64,000 nt of DNA, taken from the NCBI GenBank assembly GCA_036346395.1, contig CM070594.1, positions 25,515,385 to 25,579,384 on the forward strand, written 5' to 3'. How positions within the stretch are numbered: the first letter of the stretch is position 1; each line of letters begins with the position of its first letter. Both the position numbers and the translations under genes were made by a program. Under the pieces are notes generated by a model. That model was not told the origin of the DNA. It saw nothing but the letters and a program-made list of their open reading frames with translations, and searched no databases. This document shows positions 58,542 to 64,000 of this stretch, piece after piece. This DNA is from Hsuehochloa calcarea (taxonomy: Eukaryota; Streptophyta; Magnoliopsida; Poales; Poaceae).

Positions 58542-60163
58542 TGTTGGAAATATGCCCTAGAGGCAATCATAGAGATGATGATATTTCAATATGTTCATGA
58601 TTTTGATAATATGTTATCGTGTTCCTTGAATAAATCATTTGTTATAGATCAATAAGTATGTGACTTATTGGTGGAACTCTTTAACTTATATGATGTCATT
58701 CTAAATGTATCCGTGGTCGGAGGTCACTGGTCGGAACACCAGTGACTCTGTGACTAACACATGTATTGATTGATGACCTGGTTTCACCGGTCATAGATAT
58801 GGAGATATCGAATCAATAATGTGAACACATGTTAGAGAACATGATGTTGGATAGACTCATCATTGAGACACTATTGAGATTGTTATGAATCTTTGTATCA
58901 TTAGTCGGTCTCAAGTAATGATGATGTATAATCCTTAGACCTGAGATCAGCATGGTTTCCTACATGTGTAATAGCACTCTTAGGGGCTGCCAAACGCTAC
59001 TCCGTAACTGGGTAGTTATAAAGGTAGCTTTCGGGTATGCTATGAAACATGCAGAGGAATGTGACTGGTCGAGATGGGATTTGCCCCTCCTAATATAACA
59101 TGAGAGATGTCTCTGGGCCCCTCGTGGTGATCGGATAAAGAAAGTGCATGGTCATGCCACTAGTGGTCGAAGTGTCGACCACATGATGTTATCCGACACT
59201 CGATCGAGAAAGTATTGAACAGTCCATGGATGACATTCCATCTCACCTGGAGTTCAACCAGAAATCATGAGGAAAAGGGAGAATGCATGAGTAGGTCGCT
59301 TAGTTCGACGCGATTTGGACGGTCGTATGGAGATACATGCTGGTCGTAGACTGGTCGAACGTAATCACATAATGGTAAATACCTGGTCGTAAGGAGTTAC
59401 GAACTGGTCGTGACCAAATACAACCTGGCCGTATAGAGATACGAACTGGTCGTAAGTGATGAGGACCTGATCATAGATCATATTACATCAAGGTTCGTCC
59501 GATATATTCAATGTGTCTTTGGGAATCGTTATGTGCTGCTAGGTACCGCTAACGACTAGTGATCGGAAAAGAGTTTCCGAGTCATAACCGATTACACATG
59601 AACCTGTGGGGTCGCACACTTAAAGGGCAGGGATCTGTTTTGGATGGTGATCCGAATTCGTATAGGCCACGAGTTCCTAATGGGCCTCAGGTTCGAGACC
59701 CATCATGGATGTCTATATAAAGAGGCGGTGGCACAGGGTAGGAGAGAGGATGATCTTTGGAAGAACTCCTGAAACCCTAATAGCCACACCTTCTCAACCA
59801 CTCTGCCGGTGCTAGCACTCCAGTGCGTGGTGATCCTGCCCCGTACGTGTGGATACCTCGGAGGTGTTGTTGCGAAGCATCAGCACTAGGACGATCCGCG
59901 ACTTGTGTTGATCACCGGAGTCGGAGAAGAAGTCGCATGGTGGGTAAGACCACTTGAAGAAGCAGACGCGCGTCGAGTACGACTACTCGAATGAGGAGAC
60001 GCGTCGCGAGTATGACTACGACTGCATTAACTCGCTACAACGACTCTACTTCCGCTACGAGTCGGTGCGTCAAGCGGTAATCTCGTGATCTATTACTTGC
60101 GGTGGTTCCTTGGTTGTGCGATAAATTTTTGTGCTGTCTAGCGCCTTGCCGCGTTTCCCAACA
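58542..60163 (+). mobile_element. Solo LTR of the BARE/RIRE1/Angela-type copia group (1.62 kb)
   Basis: It starts TGTTGGAAATATGCCCTAG, the start I recall for BARE-1, Wis/Angela and RIRE1 LTRs, and ends tttcccaaca. The flanks are aaaaa at 58537-58541 and 60164-60168. It has a TATA box at 59714-59722 and repeated ctggtcgtaag / acgaactggtcgt motifs at 59330-59470. It lies inside the minus-strand gypsy LTR. Confidence 0.85.
59714..59722 (+). promoter_or_regulatory. TATA box of the BARE-like solo LTR
   Basis: The sequence tatataaag lies upstream of a transcribed leader with gagaggatga. Confidence 0.65.
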
Positions 60164-60838
60164 AAAAATGCATAGAGGAGGAAAAACAGAGCATTGCTTT
60201 GGGCGGCACGGGCACAAGGCAGCATGGGGCGCCCAACCAACCAGTAAAATTTGACCCCGTGGGATGGCGGTCCCACGGGTGGCAGCGGTGGCACCGAAGG
60301 AGGTCGGGGCGGCGGCGGCGCGCAGTGGCGCGGGAAGGCCAGCTACGGGTGTATGGGTGGCACGCGCCCACGGGGAAGGTGCTGGGCAGCTCGGGGAGGC
60401 CAGAGGGGCTCCGAGTAGGCGACGCGACGGTGGTCGGCGGTGGGAGGAAGGTGGTCGCGGTGGGATGGAGAGGACAAATTGAGGGTAGAGATAGGTAGAG
60501 GATGACTAGGAACACGTGATTACGCGGTCCAATCGATGGAAAAATCCCAGAGAAGAAGATCGAAAGGCGAGGAATATTTCAACCTAAAGGAAGACGACGA
60601 TGAAATCCAGCGACAAACTGCAACGAAAGATGAAATTGATTGAGAGGAAATTCTAATGGAGCTCGAGAACACGACGTGACACGGTTAAGATATCAAGAAA
60701 CTCACCAGAATGGTGGGATCGAGAATTGGGTGTGGAGGCCGGTGTTCGGGAAGACGACAAATTCATCGTCGCCAGAGCTCAGTTGACAGAGGTAGTTTGA
60801 GAGGAGGGCAAAGCGGTTAGAGAGGTGGTGATGCTTCC

Positions 60839-60846
60839 ATTTATAG
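60839..60846 (-). promoter_or_regulatory. TATA box of the 55044-61604 gypsy LTR
   Basis: Minus-strand tataaatg lies upstream of a pyrimidine-rich leader. The ORFs at 60138-61344 around it are chance products of this GC-rich promoter. Confidence 0.5.
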
Positions 60847-61604
60847 TCTCGGACAAGACTTGAATCGACAGGAATGCGAGCAAATGACGACAACATCAAA
60901 GCTTGGTTTTGGAATTTGCATGAAACGATACTATTGGATGCCATGGCAACGAAAGCTTCATGGCACGATGATGGTGGAGGCTTGATGGCATGGACGACGT
61001 GTCCAAAACGGTCGCAGGCGGCACCGGAACGTGGGACGCATGCGGCGCAGCCGGGCCAGTGTGACCAGAGCGCAGCTCGGGCTGGCTAGGTCGGGCGCGC
61101 GGCTTGGCCCTGGACGTTGGCTGGGCCAAGAGGCAGCCGGTAGGGGTGCAGGCGCTGGAGGCCATGTCCTGGACCAAGGGTGGCTCGGGAATGCTGGCGG
61201 CCAGAGAGAAGGTAGAAGCAGGAAGAGCAAGAAATAGAGGAAAAAGGAAAAGAAAAGAAAGAGAGAGGAAAAAGGGGAAAAATTTGGCCCAAGAAATAAA
61301 AATTGAAATGAAATTATGAATTTTACATTTCGGTGAAAATTCAAGGAGAAATTTGAATTTGAATTTTAGCTGAGGTTTGAAATTGAAAATAGATGAATTG
61401 AAAATGAGAATTTTAAATTCAAAATTTGGCCAAGAAATGATTTTGGAATTTTATTTGAGATTTGTATTGAGATGATGGAATTTGGATTTGAATTACGGAT
61501 TTAGAATTTAAATAAATTCAAAAACTCCAAAAGAAGACCAACACTTTGAATTAATTAATTTGAAATAATTTTTTTTTGAAAAGACCAAAATTTGGGATGT
61601 TAAA

Positions 61605-62491
61605 GCAAGGTTGCGAAATTCACCACTGTTGTCACATTGAATTGCGCAAATAACGGTGGAGAATTGAGTAACAATATAAGTAGAGAAATTGAAGAGGACT
61701 GAAAAGGTTTGAGATTTGAGATAAAGAGGGAAGGGCCATAAGTAATGTGTGAAATCATCCAAAATCACTAGAAAATACTTATAACCAGAAATACTCGCTA
61801 CTGGCGATGTCCAAAGATCACAATGAATTAACTCAAAGGGGCAAGTCGTACAATTTGTAGATGTGGAAAAAGGTAAACGAACATGTCGACCTAATTGACA
61901 GACATGACACAAATGACTGCCATTTATTTTTTTAGGACACGGAGGAGCTGAAGTGCTGGCGAGATAACAGAGGGTCGGGCGACTGGGATAACCAAGACGA
62001 CGATGCCAAAGAATGGTGCAGTCGGTGGAAGTGGTAACAACTTTTGGTGTGGTAGGCCAGAGAGGATAGAGCTCGCCCAAACTATTGTACCTGAGAATTT
62101 CACTCTTGGTCCGAAGATCCTTCACAGAAGAGCCATGATGGCCAAATTCAACAACACAATTATTATCAGTTGTAAATTGATAAATGAACACAAGATTTTT
62201 AATCAAGTGAGGAGTGACAAGGACATTTTGAAGGTAAAGAGGGCGAGTGTGAGAAGACAGGATGCATTGGCCGCTGCTAGTGACAGGAAGAGTGTGACCA
62301 TTGCCAACCATGATGTGGGAGGAGGAAGGAGGGACACGGGAGATGGTGGTGTGTTTAGCAGAACATGTTCTCGATCGTCGTCCAGACGGTGATGGCAGTA
62401 GTGGAAGGCTCCATGACGGTGTTGAGGATCTCGAGAGAGATAGATCCGTAAAGCCAAGAGAGCACGGTGGAGTCGCGACGCTTCCAATCAT
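61605..62491 (-). pseudogene. Copia gag remnant fused to integrase N-terminal half
   Basis: At 62480-62350 the minus strand reads DSTVLSWLYGSISLEILNT, a copia gag motif. It then passes directly into PPSSSHIMVGNGHTLPVTSS, the end of the protease. The zinc knuckle and protease active site in between are missing, an internal deletion. The frame then shows the pre-integrase region with WHRRLGYPSRP (Tyr at a zinc-binding His) and CHVCQLGRH. The first two integrase aspartates follow in IHCDLWTSPV and AIQCDNSGEFRN. It is interrupted by the LTR at 61604 and resumes at 55043. Confidence 0.75.
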
Positions 62492-62570
62492 GAGAACAAG
62501 GGTTCAGCGGCTGCCTTCTTGCCCATCCCATGATGCCATCTTCCTTTGTTTCATCTTACATGTATACCAA

Positions 62571-63477
62571 TTGTAACACCGTACCACTTTGTCTTGTCTA
62601 ATTAGCCAAGTGAGTTACTTAGTAACTTGCAGTTCAGTTGGCACATTGAAGTATATCTTCCAGTATATGAGACCCAAAATAGAAATAAACTCAATAGTAT
62701 ATTTTTCAGACATACAAAATATATATAGCTCAAACTACAGATTGTGGCAGCAGCCATACCATCTTCTGCTTCTGCGGAACAAGAACTTGCACATGCTTTT
62801 GTCAACTCCAGCGATGGTCTCACTATACGTGACGACTATGTAAGAACAATGAGACGATCGATACGAGTACTCGTGCTTTGCTGGAGCATGGTCAAAAATG
62901 CGAGAGGCTGCATGCTAAGCACAAAAGCTCACACAAACTGATGCTTGGCTGGCGTATACCGAGTCATTGACTGCATGTTAGGTGCAGTGGGAACAAAAAA
63001 AGCGTTGAATGCTCGTGTTGTTCGACTTGTTCTCCGGGGGATGTTTAGACTGATCCATTTCACTAACTTTTGTAGTTTTGCTACTTCCTCCGGACATTGT
63101 CAAACAAATAACTACACATTTAGACTGAACAATCTATAGTAACTTGTAATTAACCCAACCGTGTTGATGAGCACCATGGAGGATATGAAAAGCATATAGT
63201 GCATAGCTCACTCAAACAATCTTCTCTCTGGTCTCCCTTATATCTCTGCGAGTCCAGATGTTGAGATGGATCGATCAACATGGTGTAGACTACATCACAA
63301 ATGCTCCTACATGCAGGCAGAGAAGAAGCCAAACAACCTAGTACGTGTGAGGTTAATTACGGCAAGTACTCACTTAGGTTCCGCGGGAGCGTGGCAATAG
63401 AGTTTGATTGTGCTGCATTCTTAATGGATAAGTTATTACAATTTAATGTTTCTTTGTGTTGTCCAAAAAAAAGGACT
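62571..63477. other. Intergenic DNA without a recognisable gene
   Basis: No recognisable protein motif. The ORFs at 62602-62941 on both strands overlap and show no family features. The tgtaacaccgt at 62572 could be an LTR start, but nothing further supports it. Confidence 0.5.
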
Positions 63478-63956
63478 GATTTTCGCAAAAACTCACCCAC
63501 AAATCAACGAGTTTGAACTCAATCGCATCTCAAATTTTGTCAAGTTTTATGTGGATGCAAATCCCCACCCATAGTCTATTGACTAGCTGATGTGGCACTT
63601 GCGTGACATTTCAGCGTGAACCTGTTTATAACAACACACCCTAATAAGTCATCTCAAACACCCAGACCCGAAGCTCAATTTTCTACTAGTTTGGGCGACT
63701 CATGGCGATGCGGCTAGGGTTGGAGATGATAGTCACCACGCGTTTCGGATTTGGGTGGGGGAGATGGGTGCTCTGTTATAAAGGGGTATACGCTGGAATG
63801 TGACGCAAATTCCATATCGGATGGTTAGCTAGTCAACTGACCTTGGGTGGATATTTGAAACCACATAAAGCTTGCAGGTGCGTGACCGACGAAATTCGAG
63901 ATGTGGGTGAGTTTATAACAAATTATCCAACTTGTAGGTGCGTTTTTGCAAAAATC
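63478..63956. repeat. Small TIR-bearing element, about 480 bp
   Basis: 63478-63502 (gattttcgcaaaaactcacc start) and the reverse complement of 63932-63956 (gatttttgcaaaaacgcacc start) match at 22 of 25 positions. The interior is non-coding. No target duplication could be fixed. Likely a non-autonomous DNA transposon. Confidence 0.5.
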
Positions 63957-64000
63957 CCAAAAACATATTATGATCTAGTTCAAGAATCCTTTCAATTCGT

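Larger units (their letters stand above)
55044..61604 (-). mobile_element. Gypsy-type solo LTR nested in the copia integrase
   Basis: Minus orientation. Its start, read on minus, is TTTAACATCCC at 61604 (expected TGTAACATCCC) and its end is ..cagtccagaca at 55044. Flanking 5-mers are gcacg (55039-55043) and gcaag (61605-61609), a 4/5 target duplication. Removing them joins the copia integrase frame cleanly. It contains two further solo LTRs, leaving about 3.4 kb of its own. The promoter is near 60840 (minus) and the conserved LTR block at 57225-57375. Confidence 0.8.
38877..62570 (-). mobile_element. Ty1/copia LTR retrotransposon, split by two nested insertions and lacking its 5' LTR
   Basis: The order on the minus strand is gag remnant and integrase N-part (62491-61605), integrase C-part, RT and RNase H (55043-52772), end of RNase H (39398-39057) and a short 3' LTR (39056-38877). 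Integrase before RT is the Ty1/copia order. The insertions are the gypsy solo LTR 55044-61604 and the Tat element 39399-52771; the coding frame can be followed across both. No second copy of the LTR occurs before 62570. This copy is defective. Confidence 0.8.

Noticed and set aside
60138..61344. ORFs on both strands including a 128-residue minus-strand frame
   Set aside because: GC-rich promoter and leader of the minus-strand gypsy LTR; low complexity and no family features.
62572..63139. Possible LTR start tgtaacaccgt and short ORFs
   Set aside because: No TATA box, conserved LTR block or LTR end follows, and the ORFs have no recognisable family.

Overview
The window looks like repeat-rich nuclear DNA from a grass, most likely an Oryza-type genome. 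I infer this from the families present: a CACTA element whose subterminal repeats carry a tatcacagacggtt core, a BARE/RIRE1-like solo LTR, a Tat-clade gypsy element with an antisense gene, and long-LTR gypsy elements that begin TGTAACA. I found no intact host gene, no RNA gene and no CRISPR array. Almost every open reading frame belongs to a transposable element, is a fragment of one, or is a chance ORF in a GC-rich LTR promoter.

Layout. 1-408 is the tail of an LTR. 409-3234 is intergenic DNA with two related MITE-like repeats and a GC-rich stretch. 3235-5885 is a gypsy LTR cut by a CACTA element (5886-29190). That CACTA encodes, on the minus strand, a TNP2-type transposase and a second gene ending in a Ulp1/C48-like protease domain, and its right end carries a reticulon-like captured fragment. 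A gypsy element with about 3.1 kb LTRs (12277-23744) sits inside the transposase gene. It is flanked by an approximately 850 bp direct duplication of the transposase gene instead of a 5 bp target duplication.

Right half. 30070-38876 is a gypsy-like element with a very large LTR (itself holding a 2.07 kb solo LTR at 33833-35904) and an interior that encodes only a zinc-knuckle array. Next comes a minus-strand Ty1/copia element (38877 to about 62570), split by a complete Tat-clade gypsy element (39399-52771) and by a minus-strand gypsy solo LTR (55044-61604). That solo LTR holds two further solo LTRs (55729-57209 and 58542-60163). Target duplications at most junctions give the order of insertion. 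62571-64000 is intergenic, with one TIR-bearing element.

How the parts work together. The genes form no host pathway. The Tat element is the most complete autonomous element: gag, protease, RT, two RNase H domains, integrase and an antisense multi-exon gene. The zinc-knuckle element would need proteins from another element. The CACTA carries transposase and accessory genes in one orientation, with foldbacks and repeat arrays at the promoter end. Many pol reading frames are broken, but comparison of repeat pairs shows that differences cluster at CTG/CAG/CCNGG contexts, so some breaks may be sequence error at methylated sites and not true decay.
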